Positions 1-7,803 of a stretch of 64,000 nucleotides of DNA are shown piece after piece. Both the position numbers and the translations under genes were made by a program. The notes under the pieces were generated by a model. It was not told the origin of the DNA. It worked only from the letters and a program-made list of their open reading frames with translations, and ran no database searches. The stretch comes from CAWFGW01 sp963849955 (GTDB lineage Bacteria; Bacteroidota; Bacteroidia; Cytophagales; JAAEPT01): positions 37,617 to 101,616 of the forward strand of contig CAWKJU010000003.1 of NCBI GenBank assembly GCA_963849955.1. The letters are read 5' to 3'. Numbering within the stretch: the first letter of the stretch is position 1; each line of letters begins with the position of its first letter.

Positions 1-611
1 GTCCCACACCTGAGTTGCTGTATAAAAAACTTGCTTCATCCCCTTTTAAAAATCAGTTAGAATGGGATAAAGTGTTTTTCTTTTTTGAAGATGAGCGTTA
101 TGTGCCCGAAGACCATCCAGAATACAATGGAAAAATGGTAGCAGAAGCAATGTTTAACCCCTTAAATGTTTTGACCTCAAATATATTCTTGGTAGATACC
201 TCATTAACACCTCATCTCGCAGCTAAAGAATATGAAAACACCATTTTGCAACACTTTAATTGGGGGGAAATTAAGTTTGATTTAGTAATTCTTGGATTAG
301 GTGAAGACGCACATACGGCATCTCTTTTTCCCTATTCAACGATACTAGGTGACAGGACAAGTTCAATTCAAGAAGTTTACGCTAAAGAGAAAGAAGCCTT
401 TAGAATCAGCATGACTGCCCCAATGATTAATGATGCCCAAAATCTAACTTTTTTAGTAGCAGGTGAAGAAACTTCAGATGCAGTCTATAATGTATTAGAA
501 GGGGAACGAAATCCTACGAAATACCCCTCACAACTTATAAAGCCCATAAATGGAAACTTAAACTGGTATATCGATAGTGAAGCTGCCTCGAAGTTGAATA
601 AAAAAGCTTAA
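1..611 (+). CDS. pgl: 6-phosphogluconolactonase, 5' end cut by window edge
   Basis: Hydrolyses 6-phosphogluconolactone to 6-phosphogluconate in the oxidative pentose phosphate pathway (cytosol). The reading frame is open to the window edge: codons from base 3 read PTPELLYKKL, the usual start-proximal sugar-phosphate motif of this family. The first tens of residues are therefore missing and the TTG at base 15 is not the true start. Further family signatures are FFEDERYVPEDHPEYNG and LGLGEDAHTASLFP, with the likely catalytic His. Usual family length is about 240 aa, of which about 203 are visible. In many genomes pgl follows zwf, which would lie off the window here. The family also contains glucosamine-6-phosphate deaminases, but the short length and the DERYVP motif favour 6PGL. 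Confidence 0.93.
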   Translation, partial: PTPELLYKKLASSPFKNQLEWDKVFFFFEDERYVPEDHPEYNGKMVAEAMFNPLNVLTSNIFLVDTSLTPHLAAKEYENTILQHFNWGEIKFDLVILGLGEDAHTASLFPYSTILGDRTSSIQEVYAKEKEAFRISMTAPMINDAQNLTFLVAGEETSDAVYNVLEGERNPTKYPSQLIKPINGNLNWYIDSEAASKLNKKA

Positions 612-746
612 TTAAATACGTTGTTTAAGTTTTGCTGACATAATGTGAGGTTTTCAAATTTATAAAAAGTAATGACAGCGTACTTAGTAACGAATTCAGT
701 TTTAGAACAGCGGAAGGAGTAGAACGGTTGGATATACATATAAATA

Positions 747-989
747 TTAAAGATGACAGTACCGATCCAGTTGTTCAAAAGCTTTTCTGAGTTTTTCTCT
801 GCGTTTAGTTTTAAAATCTGTAGTGTCATTAACTTCACTATCATGTTTGTTCTGAAGCTTTATATTTTTTTCTTTCTCTACTAGAGGAGGTTTCTCAACT
901 GGAGATATGTTTTCTTTTGGATAAATGAATCCAAGAATTGAAGCAATTAATAGTGTGGCTAATATAATTTGTGGTAAATTTTTCATCAT
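747..989 (-). CDS. Small hypothetical protein with N-terminal membrane anchor
   Basis: I do not recognise this 80-aa protein. Residues 5-23 are a hydrophobic segment (LPQIILATLLIASILGFIY), either an uncleaved anchor or a signal peptide. A charged, Lys/Glu-rich stretch follows, ending in a basic helix-like tail (KTKRREKLRKAFEQL). Two adjacent ATG codons could start it (989 or 986). The upstream region carries a 20-bp element that is also found before the small lipoprotein gene at 2980-3228, which supports real expression. The gene stands alone, convergent with pgl. No function can be assigned. Confidence 0.5.
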   Translation of the reverse strand: MMKNLPQIILATLLIASILGFIYPKENISPVEKPPLVEKEKNIKLQNKHDSEVNDTTDFKTKRREKLRKAFEQLDRYCHL

Positions 990-1016
990 CGTTTAAGATT
1001 CTATTATTTATTTCTG

Positions 1017-1036
1017 AATGAATAATTGTGCCAATA
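1017..1036 (-). promoter_or_regulatory. Upstream element shared by two small envelope genes (copy A)
   Basis: On the minus strand this reads TATTGGCA, two variable bases, then ATTATTCATT, and ends 27 bp before the ATG at 989. The same element, 18 of 20 bases identical, lies 35 bp before the lipoprotein gene that starts at 3228. It may be a promoter or operator. It does not fit the TTG/TAnnTTTG housekeeping pattern well and lacks the GC of a sigma-54 -12 box. Confidence 0.4.
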
Positions 1037-1264
1037 AGCCAGAGGTCTATTTTAATAGAAAAAGACTATTTTTAATTAATTAGCTGCGTATTTTAATACC
1101 CATTGAGGAATGTGGCTATTCCCCAGTTGGATAAGGAGTAGAAAGAAATTAATGCGAGAGAGGTGAAGTAAAAAGTATAGTTATTGGTTTTTCTTTTGGA
1201 TAAACTTAGGATTTCATTTAGTTAACACTAGTCCACTCAATCAATCTTCCCATTTCTTTTTTTA

Positions 1265-1303
1265 ATCAAAAAAGAAAAGCCTGAGCGGCTTCACCTAAGG
1301 CTT
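1265..1303 (-). terminator. Probable intrinsic terminator of the small gene at 1409-1579
   Basis: Read on the minus strand, AAGCCT pairs with AGGCTT around a 15-base loop and is followed by TTTTCTTTTTT. It lies about 105 bp downstream of the stop codon of the 56-aa gene. Confidence 0.55.
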
Positions 1304-1408
1304 AAATAGGGTATAAAATAACCCTAATAAAACATGATAAACTATTTTAGAAATAATCGCCTGAATACTAAAAGTTAATCAGACAGTTTTTTTCTTTTTC
1401 TTCCTGAA

Positions 1409-1579
1409 TTAGCTAAAGAATTTATAGACTAAAACTCCAATGCCGATAAATACTGCTAGTACTAGGAATATTCCAACACCCATTCCTGCTTTGAATATTC
1501 CACCTATTAATTCACAGGAACTAAAAAGGGTAGTACAAATTATCAGGATAATGTAATTAATAAGGCTTGCCTGTTTCAT
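1409..1579 (-). CDS. 56-aa membrane lipoprotein-like peptide
   Basis: This ORF is short, but the translation is convincing. MKQASLINY is followed by a hydrophobic stretch ending in a lipobox-like LFSSC (Cys at residue 22). Next come ELIGGIFKAGMGVG and a second hydrophobic segment, IFLVLAVFIGIGVLVY, ending in KFFS and TAA. A lipid-anchored or double-spanning inner membrane peptide is likely. Many Bacteroidota carry similar very small 'SCxLxGxIFKAGxGVG' proteins of unknown function. That recollection is the main support for the call, together with the terminator downstream at 1265-1303. Confidence 0.6.
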   Translation of the reverse strand: MKQASLINYIILIICTTLFSSCELIGGIFKAGMGVGIFLVLAVFIGIGVLVYKFFS

Positions 1580-1836
1580 GATTTGGTATTTTATGTGATT
1601 TAATAGTTAATACCATTAACCTCACCATTTTTATTCCAGTTTCGAAAGATGTTGATTTTTTCTCCAAATTGCCTTTAAAGCCTGTTTTGGAATTTTATCA
1701 GTTTATTTGGATGGGTATTCTTGTAAATAAAATTCCACAACTATAAGCCTATACGATAGTGTAATAGTTATATGCTCTGGTCCTCTATTTTTACCTCTTG
1801 AATTTTTTTACCTTTCCAAAAAAACAATAATAAAAA

Positions 1837-2232
1837 ATGAATTTTCATACTAGAAAGTGGATTAAGCCCGAAGACCTCAACCCAAACGGCACTTTGTTCG
1901 GTGGTCGTTTGTTGGAATGGATAGATGAAGAGGCTGCCATCTATGCCGCGATACAACTGGATAATAATTTTGTTGTAACAAAGTTTATTTCAGAAATCAA
2001 TTTTAGGAGTTCTGCCAAGCAAGGCGAAATTGTAGAGATAGGGATTCAAGCCACACATTTTGGAAGCACTTCTCTCACGATGAAATGCGAGGTGCGAAAT
2101 AAAATTACTCGAAGACAAATTATCACAATTGATACCATTGTAATGGTGAATGTTGGAGACGATGGTTTGCCCGCCCCGCATGGAAAAACGTCCGTTCAGT
2201 ATATTAAAGATAGGTTTGACGAAAAAGATTAA
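1837..2232 (+). CDS. Acyl-CoA thioesterase, hotdog fold
   Basis: Cytosolic hydrolysis of acyl-CoA to free fatty acid and CoA is the likely role. The 131-aa protein is a single hotdog domain of the YciA/BACH type. The signature NGTLFGGRLLEWIDEEAAI (residues 16-34) places the conserved Asp/Glu on the central helix, and residues 45-100 form the beta sheet (FISEINFRSSAKQGEIVEI and what follows). Length is normal for single-domain members. The ATG at 1837 is the only reasonable start. It is monocistronic, with the scramblase-like gene 93 bp downstream. Exact acyl-chain preference cannot be read from the sequence. Confidence 0.9.
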   Translation: MNFHTRKWIKPEDLNPNGTLFGGRLLEWIDEEAAIYAAIQLDNNFVVTKFISEINFRSSAKQGEIVEIGIQATHFGSTSLTMKCEVRNKITRRQIITIDTIVMVNVGDDGLPAPHGKTSVQYIKDRFDEKD

Positions 2233-2325
2233 GTCCTTTTATTTCTTCTAAAAGGAAGATATGCTTCACTTCCGATGTCTAAAATAATAACTTATATTAG
2301 AGAATAATTCATCAACAAAATAAAC

Positions 2326-2913
2326 ATGAATCCAGTACTCAACCACAATCTCTTTTTTGTAAAAGAACATGTAGGCATGTTCAAAGCCGCTAATAATTTT
2401 GATATCTATGACCCACAAAGTCAACAGATGTTAATGACTTGCCGAGAAGAAAATCTAGGCTTTTTTACCAAAATGCTTCGGTTCACTGATTATAAGCGAA
2501 TGACTCCATTTAATATTGAAATTAAAACGGTGACAGGAGAGAAAGTCTTAACAATAAAACGGGGTGTCTCCATTTTTTTATCAGATGTACAAGTATTTGA
2601 CGAAAATGATCATAAAGTTGGTCAGTTCAAACAACGGTTCTTTTCTTTTGGTGGCAAATTCGATGTGCTAGATGCCGAAGGGAAAAAGATTTGTCAACTT
2701 AAGGGAAAATGGACTAGTTGGGATTTTAAATTTGTACATGAAAAAATAGAGTTTGCTCAGGTTACTAAACAATGGGCTGGATTAGGTAAAGAACTATTTA
2801 CCACAGCAGATAACTATGTATTGCAGATTGACGAAAAGGTACCCGAAAATAATTCGCTGCGTTTTTTAATTCTTGCAGCGGTTATGTGTATTGATATGGT
2901 ATTGAAAGAGTAA
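2326..2913 (+). CDS. Scramblase/LURP-one-like protein
   Basis: The 195-aa sequence resembles the phospholipid scramblase / LURP-one-related (Tubby-like) beta-barrel fold. It has paired strands of the type FDIYDPQSQQ, FNIEIKTVTGEKVLTIKRG and FDVLDAEGKKICQLKGKW, and a hydrophobic C-terminal helix (LRFLILAAVMCIDMVL). In eukaryotes relatives bind membranes or lipids; for the bacterial members no activity is established, so 'scramblase' is only a family label. It stands alone and is followed by a strong hairpin terminator at 2920-2958. Confidence 0.75.
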   Translation: MNPVLNHNLFFVKEHVGMFKAANNFDIYDPQSQQMLMTCREENLGFFTKMLRFTDYKRMTPFNIEIKTVTGEKVLTIKRGVSIFLSDVQVFDENDHKVGQFKQRFFSFGGKFDVLDAEGKKICQLKGKWTSWDFKFVHEKIEFAQVTKQWAGLGKELFTTADNYVLQIDEKVPENNSLRFLILAAVMCIDMVLKE

Positions 2914-2919
2914 AAAAAT

Positions 2920-2958
2920 TAATAACCAAATTCGGTAAAGTACCGAATTTGGTTTTAT
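2920..2958. terminator. Perfect 14-bp hairpin between convergent genes
   Basis: AACCAAATTCGGTA (2924-2937) pairs perfectly with TACCGAATTTGGTT (2941-2954) around the loop AAG. T-rich tracts lie on both sides, so it can end transcription from the scramblase-like gene and from the lipoprotein gene at 2980-3228. A 12-bp tandem duplication (2954-2977) follows directly. Confidence 0.85.
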
Positions 2959-2979
2959 AATCATTTTTATAATCATTTT

Positions 2980-3228
2980 TTAATTTTCACCATCTACATT
3001 GATGTTAACATCATCACTTTCAACACCAACTTTTTTATCGTCAGCATCAACATTGATATTAACACCATTTTTTTTCTCAGGAGCTTCAACTTGTTGAGGC
3101 TCTTCAGTTTTATACTCTTGTGTTTGTGTTTGAGGTTCTACTGGAACACCTTCGGGTTTAGGGTCGTTACAACCAATTAACGAAGCGATTAAAAATAGGG
3201 CGCAAGCAGATTTCATTATATTCTTCAT
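2980..3228 (-). CDS. Small lipoprotein of unknown function
   Basis: 82 aa. Residues 1-20 are a signal peptide with lipobox LIGC (Cys20), so the mature protein should be lipid-anchored in the envelope. The rest is acidic and low-complexity: a Pro/Glu/Gln-rich linker, then a duplicated VNINVD motif separated by a short KKVG stretch. Such Asn/Asp-alternating repeats suggest metal binding or simply an extended tail; no function is known to me. The gene has its own upstream element (3264-3283), shared with the small gene at 747-989, and a terminator hairpin downstream at 2920-2958. Confidence 0.75.
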   Translation of the reverse strand: MKNIMKSACALFLIASLIGCNDPKPEGVPVEPQTQTQEYKTEEPQQVEAPEKKNGVNINVDADDKKVGVESDDVNINVDGEN

Positions 3229-3263
3229 GGAAAATATGGTTTATGTTATTTTTAACTTATCAC

Positions 3264-3283
3264 AATGAATAATAATGCCAATA
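3264..3283 (-). promoter_or_regulatory. Upstream element shared by two small envelope genes (copy B)
   Basis: Minus-strand TATTGGCA, two bases, ATTATTCATT, ending 35 bp before the lipoprotein start at 3228. It matches copy A (1017-1036) at 18 of 20 bases, while the surrounding sequence does not align. Confidence 0.4.
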
Positions 3284-3486
3284 GCAAATGATGTGAATGA
3301 GGAGCTGAGAAAGGTTTAAAATTAATTGATGTGAGGATTAATGTCTACATGTTTCCACATGTGTTTCCCCAACTGTTTTCAAAATCAATTTTGTTCATGA
3401 AACGTTTGAGGAACTAACTTTTTTTGATTTTGGTTAATTGAATTGCTTGGGATAATTATGAGGCAAAGCTATAACGGCAATCAAAA

Positions 3487-4101
3487 ATGAAAAACACTAT
3501 AAAAACAGCTTTAGAGAAATCAATTTCATTTGATGAATATGTTGCCCTATTCGATCAACTAGTGAAAGAAGGGAAAACAACGGGTCCTAATCAATCTGAA
3601 GGATATATTAATTTCACAAAGCTGAACTGGTCACGTTACAAAAGAGCCTTGAAACAAATTGAGTTGGATCAGGCTACGTTACAAGTATTGGCTGATATTA
3701 AAGAGCCCTTAACTTTATTGATAATCACAGAAGTCTGGTGTGGCGATGCTTCTCAGGTTTTACCCGTTATTCAATTGATGGATGAAATGTCGGAGAAAAT
3801 TACTTCAAAGCTGGTTTTGCGTGATAAACACGAAGCTTTAATGAATGCGTTTTTGACCAATGGTGGAAAAGCAATTCCTAAGGTTATAGTACTAGATGAA
3901 AACAATAAGGTAGTAACTAGTTGGGGACCACGTCCTTCAGAGTTACAAAAACAAGTACTAGCCTATAAAACCGAAAATCCAACTTCCACGGGAATGGATG
4001 TTTCAGCGTTAGTACAAAAATGGTATAATGAAGACCGTGGTAAAATTACGCAACTTGAATTAGCCTCTTTACTACAAAAAAACATTCATTTAGAGGTATA
4101 A
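3487..4101 (+). CDS. Thioredoxin-like protein with single-Cys WCGDA motif
   Basis: 204 aa. Residues 75-140 look like a thioredoxin fold: beta strand LTLLIITEVWCGDAS, helix QVLPVIQLMDEM, and the cis-Pro loop GGKAIPKVIVLDENN. The active-site motif is WCGDA rather than WCGPC, so the second redox Cys is absent. This matches the thioredoxin-9-type family common in Bacteroidota, whose biochemical role is not established to my knowledge. There is no signal peptide, so it is probably cytosolic. The N-terminal 60 residues are a helical extension (KTALEKSISFDEYVALFDQL). It is monocistronic. Confidence 0.82.
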   Translation: MKNTIKTALEKSISFDEYVALFDQLVKEGKTTGPNQSEGYINFTKLNWSRYKRALKQIELDQATLQVLADIKEPLTLLIITEVWCGDASQVLPVIQLMDEMSEKITSKLVLRDKHEALMNAFLTNGGKAIPKVIVLDENNKVVTSWGPRPSELQKQVLAYKTENPTSTGMDVSALVQKWYNEDRGKITQLELASLLQKNIHLEV

Positions 4102-4214
4102 AAATGAATGGTAAGCTTGCTATCAAAACTAAGTATAAGCACCTTATTTTGAATAATTAAGAGTGGTTTTAATAAAAATCATTATCTATTTATCCACATT
4201 CAGAAGTAAACTTG

Positions 4215-4239
4215 TATATTTGCGTCCCTTTTTGGGAAC
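4215..4239 (+). promoter_or_regulatory. Promoter -7 box and 5' leader hairpin of the aro operon
   Basis: TATATTTG (4215-4222) fits the Bacteroidota -7 consensus TAnnTTTG. It is followed by CGTCCCTTTTTGGGA, where TCCC can pair with GGGA right at the expected transcript 5' end. No clear -33 TTG box is seen. The ATG lies 35 bp after the -7 box. The rplM promoter at 7722-7771 has the same arrangement. Confidence 0.6.
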
Positions 4240-4257
4240 GAGAACGAAAAAAAGAAC

Positions 4258-5355
4258 ATGACAGAATTAAACATCACACCATTAGAAAGTTGGTCTGGGG
4301 TTAAAAATAGACCTCTAATCATCGCTGGTCCGTGTAGTGCGGAAACCGAAGAGCAAATTATGACTATAGCCACAGCGCTTAAAGATAAAGGTGTTGATTA
4401 TATGAGAGCCGGAATCTGGAAGCCAAGAACTAGACCTGGATCCTTTGAAGGAATTGAAGAAGAAGGCTTAAAGTGGTTGAGCCGTGTGAAAAAAGAATTA
4501 GGGATGAAAGTTGGTACTGAGGTAGCAAATCCTGAACACGTTGAGTTAGCCATGAAATATGGCATTGACTGTTTGTGGGTTGGTGCTCGTACAACTGTTA
4601 ACCCCTTTGCTATGCAAGAATTAGCAGAGTCTTTACAAGGCATAGATGTTCCTGTTTTGGTTAAAAATCCAATCAATCCAGATGTTCAATTGTGGATTGG
4701 TGGTATCGAAAGAATTGCCAATGCTGGAATCACAAAATTAGCAGCAATACATAGAGGTGTTTCTACTTACGATAAAACGAAGTACAGAAACAAACCAATG
4801 TGGGAAATGGCGATTGAGTTGAAAAAAGCCATGCCGAATATTCCAATCATTAATGATCCATCACACATAGCAGGTCGAAGAGATTTGATTGAAGAGGTGT
4901 CACAAAAAGCCATGGATTTAGGGCTTGATGGTTTGATGATTGAAACCCATAATGACCCAGATAAAGCCTGGTCAGATGCAAAACAACAAGTAACACCGAA
5001 AGTATTATTCCAAATACTGGGGAACTTAAAAATCAGAAACGTTTCGACAAGTAACGTGGCATTCAATACTTCGTTAGAAGATTTAAGAGATCAGATCGAT
5101 ACGGCTGATAGAGAGATACTAGAAGCGTTGGCTAACAGAATGCGCATTGTAGAGCAAATTGGTGAATACAAAAGAGATAACAATGTCACTACACTTCAAG
5201 TAGCACGTTGGGATTCATTGTTAAACGATAGAACTGAAAAAGGAAAAGCATTGAATCTTTTTCCAGAATTCGTACAAGATGTGTTCAAGCAAATTCACAA
5301 AGAATCTATTAGAGCACAAAGCCAGATAATGAATAATGATAAAATAGATGCATAA
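4258..5355 (+). CDS. Bifunctional DAHP synthase / chorismate mutase (type II)
   Basis: First and branch-point steps of aromatic amino acid synthesis in one cytosolic polypeptide. The DAHP synthase part condenses PEP and erythrose 4-phosphate; the mutase converts chorismate to prephenate. Residues 1-265 are a KDO8P-synthase-like DAHP synthase barrel: GPCSAETEEQ at 24-33, KPRTRPGSFEG, the HRGVSTYDKTKYRN loop and INDPSHIAGRRD. Residues 275-360 are an AroQ-type chorismate mutase helix bundle (LRDQIDTADREILEALANRM). At 365 aa the length matches the Bacteroidota fusion. The stop overlaps the aroB start by 8 bp, so translation is probably coupled. In many species the mutase moiety makes the synthase sensitive to prephenate; that is family knowledge, not visible here. 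Confidence 0.95.
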   Translation: MTELNITPLESWSGVKNRPLIIAGPCSAETEEQIMTIATALKDKGVDYMRAGIWKPRTRPGSFEGIEEEGLKWLSRVKKELGMKVGTEVANPEHVELAMKYGIDCLWVGARTTVNPFAMQELAESLQGIDVPVLVKNPINPDVQLWIGGIERIANAGITKLAAIHRGVSTYDKTKYRNKPMWEMAIELKKAMPNIPIINDPSHIAGRRDLIEEVSQKAMDLGLDGLMIETHNDPDKAWSDAKQQVTPKVLFQILGNLKIRNVSTSNVAFNTSLEDLRDQIDTADREILEALANRMRIVEQIGEYKRDNNVTTLQVARWDSLLNDRTEKGKALNLFPEFVQDVFKQIHKESIRAQSQIMNNDKIDA

Positions 5356-6391
5356 AGACGGAGCTAATATTCATATTACGCACGATTTATCTTCTACTTT
5401 CCAATCATTATTTCCGAAAGAAAATTACTCAAAGCTCTGTGTTCTCGTTGATGAGAATACGGAGCTTTATTGTTTACCCAAAGTTGCCTCCTTTCTTTCA
5501 GAGGCGCATATAATTAAAATAAAAAGCGGAGAAGAAGAAAAAACACTCACCACTTGTCAAGCAATTTGGCAAGAGATGACTGATTTACAACTCGACCGTA
5601 AAGCATTAGTGATAAACCTTGGGGGCGGAGTCATTGGTGATATGGGTGGTTTTTGTGCGGCTACTTATAAAAGAGGAATTGATTTTCTTCAAATGCCCAC
5701 AACACTCTTGTCTCAAGTAGATGCCAGCGTAGGAGGGAAGTTAGGGGTTGATTTCAATAGCTTTAAAAACCATATTGGTGTTTTTAGAGTACCAAATGCT
5801 GTATTAATTGATACCAATTTCTTAGAGACATTAGATCCAAGAGAGTTACGGTCAGGTTATGCGGAGGTAATGAAGCACGCCCTTATTGCTGATCAATCCA
5901 AGTGGGAGTTTCTGATGACACAAAGCTTAAACGATCTTGATTGGGATGAAGTAGTGGCGCATTCAGTTGCCATAAAAGCCAAAATAGCTGAAGAAGATCC
6001 GACCGAAAAGGGACTTCGTAAAGTCTTGAATTTCGGACATACCATAGGTCATGCAGTTGAGAGTTTTTATCTACCTCAAGCAGAAAAAAAACTATTGCAT
6101 GGTGAAGCAATTGCAGTCGGTATGATTGCAGAAGCGTTTGTTTCTGTAAAAAGAGGATTTATAACTCGCGCTGAAGCTGATCAAATAAAAGAATATATTA
6201 TCTCTATTTATGGTAAAGTAACGATACCCATAGAGGATTATAAAGAAATAATACCGCTAACCATGCAAGATAAAAAGAACGAAAACAATGCCGTTCTATG
6301 CACGCTGTTAGCAAAAGTAGGTGAAGCCAATTTTAATAATCCAATTACAAAAGAGGATATTGTTGAAGGCTTGGATTATTACAACGCATAA
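5348..6391 (+). CDS. aroB: 3-dehydroquinate synthase
   Basis: Second shikimate-pathway enzyme: converts DAHP to 3-dehydroquinate using bound NAD+ and a divalent metal. 347 aa, normal length. The NAD-binding loop LGGGVIGDMGG lies at 91-101 and is followed by the LSQVDASVGGKLGVD motif. Likely metal ligands are Glu173 (SGYAEVMKH), His235 (NFGHTIGHAVE) and His251 (LLHGEAIAVGM). It overlaps the DAHP synthase gene by 8 bp and is followed after 3 bp by aroA, so the three form one operon. Confidence 0.97.
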   Translation: MHKDGANIHITHDLSSTFQSLFPKENYSKLCVLVDENTELYCLPKVASFLSEAHIIKIKSGEEEKTLTTCQAIWQEMTDLQLDRKALVINLGGGVIGDMGGFCAATYKRGIDFLQMPTTLLSQVDASVGGKLGVDFNSFKNHIGVFRVPNAVLIDTNFLETLDPRELRSGYAEVMKHALIADQSKWEFLMTQSLNDLDWDEVVAHSVAIKAKIAEEDPTEKGLRKVLNFGHTIGHAVESFYLPQAEKKLLHGEAIAVGMIAEAFVSVKRGFITRAEADQIKEYIISIYGKVTIPIEDYKEIIPLTMQDKKNENNAVLCTLLAKVGEANFNNPITKEDIVEGLDYYNA

Positions 6392-6394
6392 ACC

Positions 6395-7705
6395 ATGAGC
6401 GATTTAAAAGTAACGCATCCATCTAAAATTATTAAGGCGGAAATCGATTTAACTTCCTCTAAGAGTGAAAGCAATCGCGCCTTAATTATTAATGCACTCA
6501 CGCCAGAAGCTCCTATGCCTGAAAACCTGGCAGCAGCACGTGACACACAAACAATGCTACGCCTTTTAAAGGAGGTAGGTGAAAATAAAGATACTTGGGA
6601 TGTGTTGGATGCAGGGACAACCATGCGTTTTTTAACAGCATTTGCTGCAGTTTCTGGAAAAAAGAAACTGATGACAGGCTCTCATCGAATGCAAGAACGG
6701 CCAATTGGCGTTTTAGTAAATGCCTTAAGAGAACTGGGAGCAAGCATCACGTATACTAAAAAAGAAGGATATCCGCCCATGCAGATTAATGGATTTACTT
6801 TTAAAGGAAATTCGAAAATCACGATGCGAGGGGATGTCAGTAGCCAGTACATTTCCGCATTATTAATGGTGGCGCCCTTGTTACCCGAAGGTATAACCAT
6901 AGAATTCTCCACCGATGTAGCTTCATGGCCTTATCTGGATATGACGATTCGAATGATGGAGTATTTTGGTGCCGAAGTAAATCACCCGGCAAAGGGTAAC
7001 TTACGAACGCTTAAAGCGGGTGAAGCAGTGACTGTAAAACCAGGGCAATACAAACCCATGCCATTTACTGTTGAAGCAGATTGGTCTGCAGCTAGCTATT
7101 GGTATAGCATGGTCGCGCTTGCTGGTGAAGGTTCGGAGGTGGTTATAAAAGGCCTTAAAGCGGGTAAAGATTCCTTGCAAGGAGATGCCGTGATGGCCTA
7201 CAATCTTTATAGTACCCATGATCACACGGGTATCATGGAAAAGCTAGGTGTGAAAACCGAATGGAAAGACGGATTAACCACCTTGACAAAAGTTGCTCCT
7301 GTGACCTATTTCGAACACGACTTCACGTTTTGTCCAGACATCGCACAAACCGTTGCGGTGATTTGTGCAGCGAAAGGCATTGATGCAAAGCTGAGCGGGT
7401 TAGAGAGTTTACGGATTAAAGAAACCGATCGTATTGATGCAATCAGAGATGAGCTCGCCAAATTTGGTGTACAAGTGGTAGTAATTGGAGACGAAGCAAT
7501 TCAAATTGTGAAACCAAAATTTCAACTTAATGGAGAAAAAATTTCCGTTGAGACCTATGATGACCACCGAATGGCGATGTCTTTTGCTCCTTTAGGACTA
7601 CTTGGTGCGGTGGAGATAAAAAATTCTTCAGTTGTAAACAAGTCATATCCTGCGTTTTGGACTGATTTGAGCAAGGTTGGTTTTGAAATTGAAGAAGTTA
7701 TATAA
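6395..7705 (+). CDS. aroA: 3-phosphoshikimate 1-carboxyvinyltransferase (EPSP synthase)
   Basis: Transfers the enolpyruvyl group of PEP to shikimate 3-phosphate, the sixth shikimate step. 436 aa. Family motifs are present in order: SKSESNRALIINAL (residues 20-33), DAGTTMRFLTAFAAV, GSHRMQERPIG, SSQYISALLMVAPLLPEG, RIKETDRIDAIRDEL and YDDHRMAMSFAPLGLL near the C terminus. The variant DAGTTMRF replaces the classical NSGTxxR loop, as in other Bacteroidota. It is the last gene of the aro operon; aroC, aroD, aroE and aroK are not in the window. No clear terminator was seen before the rplM promoter. Confidence 0.96.
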   Translation: MSDLKVTHPSKIIKAEIDLTSSKSESNRALIINALTPEAPMPENLAAARDTQTMLRLLKEVGENKDTWDVLDAGTTMRFLTAFAAVSGKKKLMTGSHRMQERPIGVLVNALRELGASITYTKKEGYPPMQINGFTFKGNSKITMRGDVSSQYISALLMVAPLLPEGITIEFSTDVASWPYLDMTIRMMEYFGAEVNHPAKGNLRTLKAGEAVTVKPGQYKPMPFTVEADWSAASYWYSMVALAGEGSEVVIKGLKAGKDSLQGDAVMAYNLYSTHDHTGIMEKLGVKTEWKDGLTTLTKVAPVTYFEHDFTFCPDIAQTVAVICAAKGIDAKLSGLESLRIKETDRIDAIRDELAKFGVQVVVIGDEAIQIVKPKFQLNGEKISVETYDDHRMAMSFAPLGLLGAVEIKNSSVVNKSYPAFWTDLSKVGFEIEEVI

Positions 7706-7721
7706 AAAAGACTCAGAAGCG

Positions 7722-7771
7722 TTGGATATAAAAATCAAAGATTCTATCTTTGTGTCCCCTTTTTGAGGGAT
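7722..7771 (+). promoter_or_regulatory. Promoter and leader of the rplM-rpsI-rpsB genes
   Basis: TTGG at 7722-7725 and TATCTTTG at 7745-7752, 19 bp apart, fit the Bacteroidota -33/-7 promoter. The initially transcribed sequence TGTCCCCTTTTTGAGGGA can fold TCCC with GGGA, as upstream of the aro operon at 4222-4238. Confidence 0.7.
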
Positions 7772-7803
7772 GGTATAAATTGAATAAAAAAAATAGGTTT
7801 TAA

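Larger units (their letters stand above)
990..1408. other. Intergenic stretch, mostly featureless
   Basis: About 420 bp without a convincing gene in any frame. It holds the shared upstream element at 1017-1036, belonging to the minus-strand gene that ends at 747, and a minus-strand terminator hairpin at 1265-1303, belonging to the small gene that starts at 1579. Nothing recognisable was seen between 1040 and 1260. Confidence 0.6.

Noticed and set aside
747..844. A second minus-strand frame (608-844) overlapping the small hypothetical gene
   Set aside because: No membrane, signal or family pattern, and it overlaps the more credible 747-989 frame.
1017..1036. Sigma-54 promoter (TGGCA-like)
   Set aside because: The -12 GC dinucleotide is missing in both copies, so it does not fit the sigma-54 consensus.
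2954..2977. 12-bp tandem duplication TTTATAATCATT
   Set aside because: Only two units in an A/T-rich terminator flank; likely slippage with no evident role.
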